In this document: piece by piece, positions 52,991 to 61,562 of the stretch | Layout: every line of letters begins with the position of its first letter | Numbering within the stretch: position 1 is the stretch's first letter | Assembly: GCA_964036045.1 (NCBI GenBank) | Contig: OZ038382.1 | Span: 5,025,789 to 5,089,788, forward strand | Direction of reading: 5' to 3' | Length of the DNA stretch: 64,000 bases | From: Eutreptiella sp. 'Long Island Sound 2002' | Taxonomy: Eukaryota > Euglenozoa > Euglenophyceae > Eutreptiales > Eutreptiaceae | Notes under the pieces: generated by a model | What the model was told of the DNA's origin: nothing | Database searches by the model: none | The model's input: the letters and a program-made list of their open reading frames with translations, nothing else | Made by a program: the position numbers and the translations under genes

Positions 52991-55900
52991 ATGCAAGCAT
53001 TGATCCGGAGCAAGTCAGCGGGGATTACAGGCGGAAGGGGCACAGCGGGGGCCGGTCCTGGTAGGGACCTTCTTTATGGTAGCAGAGGCTTACCTGCTGC
53101 CCCTACCAACCGCCGACCCGGGGACTTGGGCCCTTATGAGCCCTGCCCAAGTACGCCCCGGGTGCGTATTGTGGACTCGGTGGAGACCACGCCGGAGATT
53201 AGAGCCATAGAAGGACCGAGACGTTCAAGAGCATGGCGAACTCCGGAATTTGAAGCCCGAAGAGAAGAACGACACTCGGGAAGAGGAGGACGTGACATGG
53301 AGGACCTGGTCTCCATTTGTGAGCGTCGCTGCCGAAAGGCATGCAACCTCCGCTCCGCCGCGGAGGACTCTGATGAGGCTTGCCATTCAGGCAGCAGTGG
53401 AGGACGGGCCCGGCGCTACCGGAAGCGCGGGTCACCCAAGTCCGCGGCAAGGGACGCCGGGGCTATGGACACGGACCCCAGCCCGGTCAGGCTGTGGGAA
53501 TCCGAGGGGCACTCCGAGGGCTATCGGACAGCCCACGAGCCACCTTCGGAGCCGGAGATGTCCGCGCCGATCGCCAGGGCGCATACGGCCCCCGAGCCCG
53601 CCCTGCAGCACGACGCCGAGGGCTTGGAGAGGCCAGCCAGGGCCCGGACGGCACCTGTGCCCCGGCACATGGGCCCAGAGACGGACGCCATTGGCGATAC
53701 GCCTATGGGCCATGAGTCTGAGGTGCCGGGAACCGCGGGATGCGCTGAATCCGGCGGAAAGCACGCTACGTGCCACTGCGAGCACGTGTCCTTCCTCATG
53801 GGCAAGTACCCGAAGATGGGGATGGATGCCATCGTGAATCATCTTGACCGCCTGGACAACGCCAAGGATACTCTAGAGGAGGACGTCGCGGGGATTCTGG
53901 ATGACCAGTCGGCCGCGGAGAACCACATGGAGGAGCTGCGAGCGGATCAGGCCCGGTACCGGGAGAATCTGGAGCTGGCCCTGCAGAAGCAGCAGCAAGT
54001 GGTGGACAGCCTCCTCCACTTAGTGGAGGACATGTCGGGACGCCTGAGAAGGCTAGAGGAGCGACAGCCCCTCGCCTCGAGTCCGGAGCTCCCGGCAAAG
54101 CCGGCCGCGGTAGAGCTGGTTGAGCGGATTAAGACCCTCAGGAGCGCCATGGAGAAACCCATGGGCGGCCCTGCAGAGGCACCCTACGCGCCTCCGCGTG
54201 TAGACCCGGGTGCGCTGCCGTTTGTTCCCCTATTCAGCGAGTCCACAATGCTCGGGGAACACACGGCACCGGCCGGGTCCAGGCGGGAAGGGCACGTAGC
54301 CACAGACCCGAGGAGCCTGACAGTGCAGATGTCCCACGCCGCCCAGGATCTACCGCCATCCACGACTACCTATGCAGTTTATGCGGAAGAGGAGATCCAG
54401 AACCAGACCACGCAGGGGCAAACCATGGGAAGGGCCGACGGACATGGTCGAGGGCATCCAAGCGGAAATCTGTGGGCGAAGGACCCCAATACGGGGATAT
54501 GGACGGCCGATGGAAGAAGTCTTTCCCGCATTCCAAACCCCATGGGTTCAGGCCCAACTGGACCGCACTCCATGGAGGAGAGGGATGTACGGGGAGTGTA
54601 CTCACACCCCCCGGCCACAGGTGGTATCCGTCTCGGTGGAGTGGTGGCTGGAGACGTCGGAGACGCCATCAGGATTGACGACCTCAGGGGAATCAAAATC
54701 CCCTATTATGACGGGAACCCGTCCAACCTGGATGACTTCATCCTGGACTGGGAGGACTTCGCCGAGGAGGTCGTCGGCGAGATGCGGGGAGCGCCGCGGG
54801 ACAAGTGGGTATGCCGGACATTCCCACACCGGCTGGCGCAGGACCTCAAGGAGGAGCTGCGGGATCAGATCCGGGAAGGATTGATCCGCACGGAGCAGGC
54901 CTGCCTCCAGTGGCTGGAGGATGAGGAGCGGGTGGACGCTCCTAACCAGAAGCTGGAGGACCTGTGGTCCATTCCACTGCCGCTGGACCGCGGTGAGTTG
55001 CGGGTCCGGGAGTGGAACCGGTATCTGCGGAAGTACCGCAGATGCCTCAAGTTGGTGGAAGACTGGAACGAGGCCAGTGAGATCCGCCACTTGCTGAAGG
55101 ACGTCCTCCCCGGCAGCTGGAAGAGGAGAGTGGAGGACGAGGAGAAGAAGCGCGCCAAGCGACGGGTGGCGGTGAGGATTATGGCGGCGGAGGATACCCA
55201 TGCGGGTATCATGGAGTTCTTCAGGAGGAACCTGGGCGAACCCGACCGGATGTTGGGCCTGAAGAACGCCGTGTACGTGGAGGTATTCGGGGACTCCATG
55301 GGGCAAAGGTTGCTGCGCCTCAACAACGTGGAGTGGAGGCGCGGGGAGCCGCTGAAGATGCAAGTCATCTTCGCTCGCATGAGCCTGGACGAGATCGTGA
55401 AGTACATCACGGTGGAGTTGAAGCTCAATGCGAAGAACGAGGCCCACGTGCAGGATCGGCATGGTCATGGACAACGAGGACACCGAGACGACCGCCATCA
55501 TCGGGAGATCCAGGAGGACACGGCCAACTCCGCGGAGGATGGAAGTGGAAGTGGCCAAGACCACTGGTCCCGGGAGGATCACGAGGAGGCCCATTTCTTC
55601 GCGTTCGTGGCGCACAACGTGAAGAACCATGGGCAGGATCGGTCCAGATGGAGCCAGGTGGGACCCAGGAAGAACAGAGAAGGACCAAGGAGGATCGGGA
55701 ACCCACCGCTCTCGTTCCGGGAGTACAGGTCTCAGCACGACGGGTGCTGGGTCTGTTATGGCAAGGGAAACAACCATGCACACGACCACCGTCAGTGCAA
55801 GGTGTATGAGGCGGACAAGAAGGCCTACTTCGCCGCTCATCCCGAGAAAAAGCCCAAGGAGCAGCGGATTTCCGATTGGAAAGCGAAGGGCGGAGACGGG

Positions 55901-56101
55901 GGAAAAGGCCAAGGCAAAGGCCAAGGAAAAGGCGGAGGAAGAGGCTATGGTGGTGGACCTGGTCAAGACCGACGAGTGAGGTCGATCGAGGAAGTTGCTG
56001 AGGACATGTTGAGGACGTTGGCGGAATTCAAAGCCCAGCAAAGTGGAGGACAAAGTCCTGGCGGATCGCAGCCGGAAGGGGCTGCGGGAAGCCAAGTCTA
56101 G
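52991..56101 (+). CDS. gag: Gag of element D1
   Basis: 1036 codons from an ATG in the LTR, through LLYGSRG at the PBS, to TAG 56099-56101. The N-terminal third is Arg/Glu/Pro-rich. A CHCEH cluster near 53775 precedes a long coiled coil (about 53820-54070). A proline/glycine linker leads to the capsid region near 54690 (KIPYYDGNPSNLDDFILDWEDF). A Cys/His cluster CWVCYGKGNNH…C (near 55745-55800) replaces the standard CCHC knuckle and is followed by a GKGQGKGQGKGGGRG RNA-binding tail. The start within the LTR is inferred from the uninterrupted frame and from the same arrangement in B and C. Confidence 0.85.
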   Translation: MQALIRSKSAGITGGRGTAGAGPGRDLLYGSRGLPAAPTNRRPGDLGPYEPCPSTPRVRIVDSVETTPEIRAIEGPRRSRAWRTPEFEARREERHSGRGGRDMEDLVSICERRCRKACNLRSAAEDSDEACHSGSSGGRARRYRKRGSPKSAARDAGAMDTDPSPVRLWESEGHSEGYRTAHEPPSEPEMSAPIARAHTAPEPALQHDAEGLERPARARTAPVPRHMGPETDAIGDTPMGHESEVPGTAGCAESGGKHATCHCEHVSFLMGKYPKMGMDAIVNHLDRLDNAKDTLEEDVAGILDDQSAAENHMEELRADQARYRENLELALQKQQQVVDSLLHLVEDMSGRLRRLEERQPLASSPELPAKPAAVELVERIKTLRSAMEKPMGGPAEAPYAPPRVDPGALPFVPLFSESTMLGEHTAPAGSRREGHVATDPRSLTVQMSHAAQDLPPSTTTYAVYAEEEIQNQTTQGQTMGRADGHGRGHPSGNLWAKDPNTGIWTADGRSLSRIPNPMGSGPTGPHSMEERDVRGVYSHPPATGGIRLGGVVAGDVGDAIRIDDLRGIKIPYYDGNPSNLDDFILDWEDFAEEVVGEMRGAPRDKWVCRTFPHRLAQDLKEELRDQIREGLIRTEQACLQWLEDEERVDAPNQKLEDLWSIPLPLDRGELRVREWNRYLRKYRRCLKLVEDWNEASEIRHLLKDVLPGSWKRRVEDEEKKRAKRRVAVRIMAAEDTHAGIMEFFRRNLGEPDRMLGLKNAVYVEVFGDSMGQRLLRLNNVEWRRGEPLKMQVIFARMSLDEIVKYITVELKLNAKNEAHVQDRHGHGQRGHRDDRHHREIQEDTANSAEDGSGSGQDHWSREDHEEAHFFAFVAHNVKNHGQDRSRWSQVGPRKNREGPRRIGNPPLSFREYRSQHDGCWVCYGKGNNHAHDHRQCKVYEADKKAYFAAHPEKKPKEQRISDWKAKGGDGGKGQGKGQGKGGGRGYGGGPGQDRRVRSIEEVAEDMLRTLAEFKAQQSGGQSPGGSQPEGAAGSQV
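53077..53089 (+). promoter_or_regulatory. PBS of D1 inside the gag frame
   Basis: TGGTAGCAGAGGC, complementary to initiator tRNA-Met, follows the LTR directly. It is read as the end of Tyr then Gly-Ser-Arg-Gly in gag. Confidence 0.93.
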
Positions 56102-56143
56102 AGGAGCCCCCACGGGAGTGGGACCTCGGAGGTCTCTCCTCCG
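56099..56143 (+). promoter_or_regulatory. Candidate readthrough region at the D gag-pol junction
   Basis: TAG is followed in frame by open sequence to the pol ATG at 56183 and on. Two hairpins lie close by: CCCAC/GTGGG (56109-56113 with 56118-56122, GGGA loop) and CGGAGG/CCTCCG (56127-56132 with 56138-56143, 5-base loop). AGGAG just after the stop could also pair with CTCCT at 56136-56140. The UAG context (followed by AGG) is not a classic one. Confidence 0.45.
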
Positions 56144-59100
56144 AAAATCAGTGGAATCCCTGAGAAGGCAAAGGCACATCGGGTGCCGAAGAAGGCTCCG
56201 GAAGAGCCAAAACCACTGAGTTTCGCCACTCCCAACCCCTGGAGCGCCCTGCCAAGGGAAGTACATGTGGGCACGGGACATGGCAACAAGGAAGGAGCGA
56301 CCACGGAGAGCCCCGTGGACGGGCAGGACCAACCCAAGATCTACACCATCCGTGACCATACCCTTGAAGTCCTGATGCACCCGGACGTGCTAGAGTTGCA
56401 TGCCGTGAGAGTCGTCCATACACCTCATGGCGACGAGCGGCAGTTGCACTTGAAAGTGCGAGTACGGTGCGGACGAGAGGAGAAGGTGGTGGATGTGTTG
56501 GTGGATACGGGTGCCCAGGTGAGCCTGGTCCGGAGAGGGTTGTTCAAGGAGGAATTCCTGCAGCCCAGCCGGAGACCGGTCCGCCTGAAGGTCGCCAACG
56601 GAGAGATTATGGGTGGTGGCACCCATGAGGCCACTATCAGTATGGAATTCTGGGAGCATGAGCGCTTGAACCGCCCTGACCAGGCGAAGAGAAGCACTCT
56701 ATCCGGGAACTTCTATGTGGCCGACATTACTGATTGGGATATGATCATGGGGTACGACTTCATGGTGGCCAACGCCATTGGAGCCCTTCCCCATCGCGCA
56801 ACGCTGGTCCGGGAGGACGATGAATGCCTCACATGGCTGTCCACGGATTATGCGTGCGGATCATCCCAATGGAACGCTGAGGAAGAGGATCGGATCGTCC
56901 GAGCGGTGCAAGCTGTGGGTGTCAAGTCCAGAGGAGACCGTGGAGTTCAGCTCACGGAGTATGGAATGGCGCCGAAAGTGTACACCAGGATGATTCAGAC
57001 GCTGGGAGCTGAAGTGCCCGAGACGGACGTCTTCGCTTCCCGGGATGCCCCACTTCTGCGGAAGTGTAGGAGGCATTGGCATCGAGGAGACTCAGCCTGG
57101 CACAGGCATTGGGGTTTGAAGGAGTGGGGACCCATGTATTGGCATGGCTCCCTGGATAACACCAGACGTACGGTGGAGAAGATCATCGCGGATAGGGCGA
57201 AGGGGATCCTGGTCATAACCGGCATAGGATCCACCCCATGTCCGCTGGAGGGTCTCAAGTCGACGCTGGACTCCATCACCCTGAACGAGATGTCATTCGG
57301 GCCAGAGGAGGAGTTGTTCATCGACGCCAAGGGTGTATCAATGCCCTCCCCGGGTCAAGCGTGGGGTACCAAGGCTTTCCTGGTGGATGGGGCGCAAGCC
57401 CAACCCACGGGTGATGAAGCATTCATCCGTAGGGTGGAGGCGGTGCCCATGAAGGTCATGTTTGAGCCCAAGGAGGGGACGGATCAGCCAATTGATGGCA
57501 TTGACGTCCTGTCCCACGCCGAGATCAACGACGTCGTCAACTACATGCGGATGGGGATGCACGACCGTGTGGCAGCCAAGAAGAGGCGGGCCATGGTCAC
57601 ATCTCCGCATTGGTGGGATGACAAGATGTTGGTCACCGGCAAGTACGAGAAGGACGAGTTCGTGGCGAGGGTCATGGACCACATCGCGGACCAATACGAT
57701 GGTCCGGTTGGGTCGGACCCACCAACGTGGGGTTTTCCAAGAGTGGGAACCGGTGGCGACGAGCACCAGCCCGAAGCCGCAAATTTTCGAAGATTATCGG
57801 TGGGAATCGCGACCCACGACGATGAAGACGGCATATCGGACGAGGAGAAGTCGGACTCGGACCCAGAAGAGGCCTATACCGCAGTGCGTTCGGTGGTTTC
57901 GATACCGAAGCAAGCGGCTGAAGAGGCCCAGGAGAACCCGAAGGTCGCCGAGCTGAAGGAGAGGCTGATCCATGCCTATCCGCGGCTATTCAGTGGCGTC
58001 GCCAACAAGAACCCTCCAGATCGCGGGAGGTTTGGTACAGCGAAGATCAAGCTGAAGCCGAACCCGAAGATCTATCGTCATCGGGAGTACCAACTTCAGG
58101 GCGATCGGGCCGAGGCCATGAAGAAGCTGTTGGCCGAGTTCATTGAGCGGGGATGGATCGAACCCTCCGACAGTGAATGGGCCAGCCCAGCCTTCATCGT
58201 GCCCAAGAAGGAGAAGGGCGAGTGGAGGTTGGTGGTTGATTACAGAGGTTTGAACGAGCAGACCGAGCACGACTCGTACTCGCTCCCCCTGATCGACTCC
58301 ATCCTCCAAAAGCAACAGAAAAAGCGGATCTTCACGGTGTTGGACCTGAAACACGGTTACCACCAGATGCCGCTACACCCGGACTCCAGGCCCTGCACAG
58401 CGATGTCGACGCCGCTTGGGCCCATGCAGTGGAAAGTGGTGCCTATGGGTGCCAAGAATGGCAACGCCGTTTTCCAGCGCATGATGGAGGACCTACTCGG
58501 TCCTGTCCGGGACTGTGCCGATCCCTTCGTGGATGACATCATCATCGGGTCCGGCAGGGAGAACATGACTGAGGACGAGCTCATCGACGCGCATGAGAAG
58601 GATCTGCGCCGAGTGCTCAGCGAGTTGGACAAACACAACATGGTGTGCAAGCCCACCAAAGCCTCATTATTCGTGAAGGAAGTGGAGTTCGCGGGTCACG
58701 TGGTTGGTCACGGGCAACGCCGTCCCATGCCTGGGAAGCTGGCGTCCCTGCACCACTGGGAGAAGCCCCAGACCATCAGCGAACTCCGGTCCTTCATGGG
58801 GTTCTGCAACTACTATTCGGGCTATGTCCGGATGTATGCAGAACTGTCGGGGCCGCTGCACAAGATGCTGCAAGTGGGCAAGTTCGATGGCCGGAAGGGG
58901 AGCAAGAAGAAGCTTGCCTGGACCCCTGAGGCTGAGGATGCGTTCAACCGCCTGAAGGAGCGACTCCTGGGGCAGTTGGGGTTGTTCCTGGTGGACCCGG
59001 ACAAGGAATTCGTGCTACGGACAGACGCCTCGGACTATGCCGTGGGGGCAGTCCTCGAGCAAGTCCGGGACGACGGGACTCATGTTCCCGTGGCGTTTTG

Positions 59101-61168
59101 GAGCAGGATCCTGGCCGAGGGCCAACGCCGAACATGGACCGCGAGGGAGAAGGAGACATACGCCATTGTATGTGCGCTCAGGAAGTGGTCTGGCCACATC
59201 GGACTGCAGCCGGTGGTGGTTTGCACGGACCACCAGTCCCTACAGAGCTGGCACAAGGAGCATGTCGACACCCCCTCAGGACCAGCGGCTAGGAGGGCCC
59301 GATGGCACGAGACGTTCGCCAAGTTCGACCTCAGCGTCGTGTATATCCCGGGGAAGGACAACACTGTGGCAGATTGCCTCAGTCGCTGGGCCTACCCCGC
59401 GGGCAAGGCGTGGATGGACATATCCAGCCATGGGGACGCTGAGGAGACCGCGGAGGCCAAGCGCATCATCGAGATGGAGAAGGTCATGGAGCAAGAGGGG
59501 GTCAAGTGCTTTGTGGTGATGGCAAACCGTACGGACCTGGCCAAGTTCCGGGGTGCCCGCGTCCAAGCTATTCGAGAGGAAACCCTCGAGCAATGGATGG
59601 TGGCCCCTGTAGAGCTAGTCAAGTCGGTGCTCACAGAGGACTGGTCGGATGACTACGCGGCATCCGAGCACTGGAGGAAGTACTGGAATGCCGTGAGCGC
59701 CCCGTCGGACGACGAATGGCCCGAGGGCTTGACCGAGGATGGCGACAAGTTGTTCCTCAAGGACAAGCTGCTGGTGCCCGAGAACCGAGTGGAGGAGCTC
59801 ATTGACCATTGGCACAACGCCCAGCTCATGCATCCTGGCCGAGACAAGATGCAGCAGGACCTGGAGTGGCGTTTCAAGTTCCCTCCGGGGTACTACGCCA
59901 TCCTGGATAGGTACTGCGGCGACTGTGCCGTGTGTCGGGCCACGAAGAGCCCTAACCACTCCACAGCGGGCAACCCGGTGTATACGGCTATACCGGAGGC
60001 CCCTCTGCGGTCCGTGGCCATGGATGTATTCGCCATGCCTGAGGTCACCGTGGACGGGGAGACCTACGACTGTGTCATCCTGGCGGTGGACAGGCACAGC
60101 GGGTATATCGTGGCAGTCCCGGGCAAGAAGTCCAAGAAGAAGGACAAGAAGGACAAGCATGGAGTGGGGCTGCAGGCCAAGACCGTCGCTAATGCCATGA
60201 TCAGGCATTGGCTGACGATTTTCGATATCCCAGCTGTCATCTGCAGCGATAGGGGCAGTCAATTCGTGGGGACGTGGTTCAAAACGATGTGTAAGCACAT
60301 GGGGATTCGGCACGCCAAGACCGTGGCTTACCACAGCCGGTCGAATGGCCGTGCTGAAGTGGCCGGGCGACAGATGTTCGAGAAGTTCCGCCAGCTGCAC
60401 ATTGACGAACCGGGCCGGAACTGGTATGACTCGCTGTGGAGAGTGCTCCAGGCGTATCACGACCTTCCGGGACCCACTGGACTGTCGCCCCATCGCATCC
60501 TGTTCCTACGGGATCGAGTGTCACGCACTCTCCCGTGGATGAACCATGGCAAAGTGGCCCGGGATGCGAACGCTATGATGTCTGAGGCGGACGACACGGC
60601 GGCCAAGGTGGGCAAGGCACTTCAGGACGAGCATGACAAGAGGGCCAAGTACTTCAAGCAGGGAAAGGTCCAGAAGTATGCTCTCCAAGACACCGTGTGG
60701 GTGGACCGGCACCACAAGGATGTCCTGTCCAGGCATCGGCAGGCGTCCTGGTATGTGCCGGGGGTAATCGTGCGGAAGGTCGGGCAGGATGTGTATGCGG
60801 TTCGTGTGGGGGACAACAAGATGCTGGACCGCGACCACACCCAGCTTCGTCCCCGAGCACCCGACCCCAGCGGACGTCCCGTCACCTTCGAGTTCACGGC
60901 CGGCGATGTGGACTCGGACGATGAGGGTGAGGACGACGATTTCACCGCGGAGAGGATCCTGGCGGACAAGCCGGACCCGGGGACGCCTGGGGGGAGGCTT
61001 TACAAGGTCCGTTGGAAGGGATTCGCCGCATCCAGGGACTCGTGGGAGCCTCCGAGCAGCTTCGTGCCGAGGTATACCACGGTCTGGATGGACTACCTAA
61101 AGAAAAAGGGTATTTCTTTGGATGTCAAGGACGTATTGGTCCATTTGGTTGCTGCTGTAGCACCGTAA
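56102..61168 (+). CDS. pol: Pol polyprotein of element D1
   Basis: Open from the gag TAG in the same frame; the first ATG at 56183 gives 1661 codons. The protease has LVDTGAQVSLV (Asp near 56504). A degenerate Dam-like segment (DVFASRDAP near 57026, GILVITG near 57210) has lost its NPPF-type motif. Reverse transcriptase follows with VVDYRGLNEQT, LDLKHGYHQMPL and FVDDIIIG (58526), an FVDD variant of YxDD. RNase H has RTDASDYAVGAVLEQ and NTVADCLSRW. The integrase has H-x4-H and C-x2-C (CGDCAVC near 59916), Asp in AMDVFAM, Asp in CSDRGSQF and Glu in NGRAEVAGRQ, with a lysine-rich insertion KKSKKKDKKDK near 60127. The chromodomain is at about 60945-61090 (VRWKGFAASRDSWEP). It ends TAA. Confidence 0.93.
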   Translation, partial: RSPHGSGTSEVSPPKISGIPEKAKAHRVPKKAPEEPKPLSFATPNPWSALPREVHVGTGHGNKEGATTESPVDGQDQPKIYTIRDHTLEVLMHPDVLELHAVRVVHTPHGDERQLHLKVRVRCGREEKVVDVLVDTGAQVSLVRRGLFKEEFLQPSRRPVRLKVANGEIMGGGTHEATISMEFWEHERLNRPDQAKRSTLSGNFYVADITDWDMIMGYDFMVANAIGALPHRATLVREDDECLTWLSTDYACGSSQWNAEEEDRIVRAVQAVGVKSRGDRGVQLTEYGMAPKVYTRMIQTLGAEVPETDVFASRDAPLLRKCRRHWHRGDSAWHRHWGLKEWGPMYWHGSLDNTRRTVEKIIADRAKGILVITGIGSTPCPLEGLKSTLDSITLNEMSFGPEEELFIDAKGVSMPSPGQAWGTKAFLVDGAQAQPTGDEAFIRRVEAVPMKVMFEPKEGTDQPIDGIDVLSHAEINDVVNYMRMGMHDRVAAKKRRAMVTSPHWWDDKMLVTGKYEKDEFVARVMDHIADQYDGPVGSDPPTWGFPRVGTGGDEHQPEAANFRRLSVGIATHDDEDGISDEEKSDSDPEEAYTAVRSVVSIPKQAAEEAQENPKVAELKERLIHAYPRLFSGVANKNPPDRGRFGTAKIKLKPNPKIYRHREYQLQGDRAEAMKKLLAEFIERGWIEPSDSEWASPAFIVPKKEKGEWRLVVDYRGLNEQTEHDSYSLPLIDSILQKQQKKRIFTVLDLKHGYHQMPLHPDSRPCTAMSTPLGPMQWKVVPMGAKNGNAVFQRMMEDLLGPVRDCADPFVDDIIIGSGRENMTEDELIDAHEKDLRRVLSELDKHNMVCKPTKASLFVKEVEFAGHVVGHGQRRPMPGKLASLHHWEKPQTISELRSFMGFCNYYSGYVRMYAELSGPLHKMLQVGKFDGRKGSKKKLAWTPEAEDAFNRLKERLLGQLGLFLVDPDKEFVLRTDASDYAVGAVLEQVRDDGTHVPVAFWSRILAEGQRRTWTAREKETYAIVCALRKWSGHIGLQPVVVCTDHQSLQSWHKEHVDTPSGPAARRARWHETFAKFDLSVVYIPGKDNTVADCLSRWAYPAGKAWMDISSHGDAEETAEAKRIIEMEKVMEQEGVKCFVVMANRTDLAKFRGARVQAIREETLEQWMVAPVELVKSVLTEDWSDDYAASEHWRKYWNAVSAPSDDEWPEGLTEDGDKLFLKDKLLVPENRVEELIDHWHNAQLMHPGRDKMQQDLEWRFKFPPGYYAILDRYCGDCAVCRATKSPNHSTAGNPVYTAIPEAPLRSVAMDVFAMPEVTVDGETYDCVILAVDRHSGYIVAVPGKKSKKKDKKDKHGVGLQAKTVANAMIRHWLTIFDIPAVICSDRGSQFVGTWFKTMCKHMGIRHAKTVAYHSRSNGRAEVAGRQMFEKFRQLHIDEPGRNWYDSLWRVLQAYHDLPGPTGLSPHRILFLRDRVSRTLPWMNHGKVARDANAMMSEADDTAAKVGKALQDEHDKRAKYFKQGKVQKYALQDTVWVDRHHKDVLSRHRQASWYVPGVIVRKVGQDVYAVRVGDNKMLDRDHTQLRPRAPDPSGRPVTFEFTAGDVDSDDEGEDDDFTAERILADKPDPGTPGGRLYKVRWKGFAASRDSWEPPSSFVPRYTTVWMDYLKKKGISLDVKDVLVHLVAAVAP

Positions 61169-61562
61169 TGGATCCCCCCTTGGCATTTTGTTTGTTTCTG
61201 TGAATGGGGAGACAAGTGAGGGCGTTCATCCGGGGATTTTTCGGCCTTGATCGGCCATATACCCCCTTCACTCGATCTCCACATATATATTGCATTGTGG
61301 TATACTTATTTAGGTCGACCGACGACGTTTTTCTATCTTTGATCCCCTTAGTCCATGTTGTAGATCAAGAGGAGACCGGATATGGCGTAGGGCGCTGATT
61401 ATCAGTGTCCTCACCCCTCCCTTGGGGCATGGGGGACGCCTACGACGTGTGTGGGGCCTCCATGTGTCCTTGGGACATGGAGGGGGGGTTTGGAGCCCAT
61501 TGGGGTCCTCCCGTCCTCTCTTCATTGGTTTCCGAGCGGATACAACGCTCTGAGAAGGGGGG
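61169..61562 (+). other. 3' non-coding region and polypurine tract of D1
   Basis: 394 bases without an ORF of their own, ending GAGAAGGGGGG (61552-61562) directly before the 3' LTR. The inverted equivalent in D2 is 49158-49551. Confidence 0.85.

Larger units (their letters stand above)
50714..53076 (+). repeat. 5' LTR of D1 (2363 bp)
   Basis: Unusually long LTR, TGAAGCCGG to TTCTTTA, thus TG…TA ends. The start is fixed by the polypurine tract before the 3' LTR and by the break with D2; the end is fixed by the PBS and by the D2 LTR border with B. It contains the gag ATG at 52991 and a possible spliced leader (GTAAGTTTCC near 52736; CAATTTCAG near 52790). Confidence 0.9.

Noticed and set aside
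54602-56380. 592-codon minus-strand ORF opposite D1 gag
   Set aside because: Antisense of a GC-rich gag with few stops by composition; Leu/Pro/His/Arg-rich and without a family signature.
59615-60493. 292-codon minus-strand ORF opposite D1 integrase
   Set aside because: Antisense shadow of pol; the equivalent frame opposite D2 is also only a shadow.
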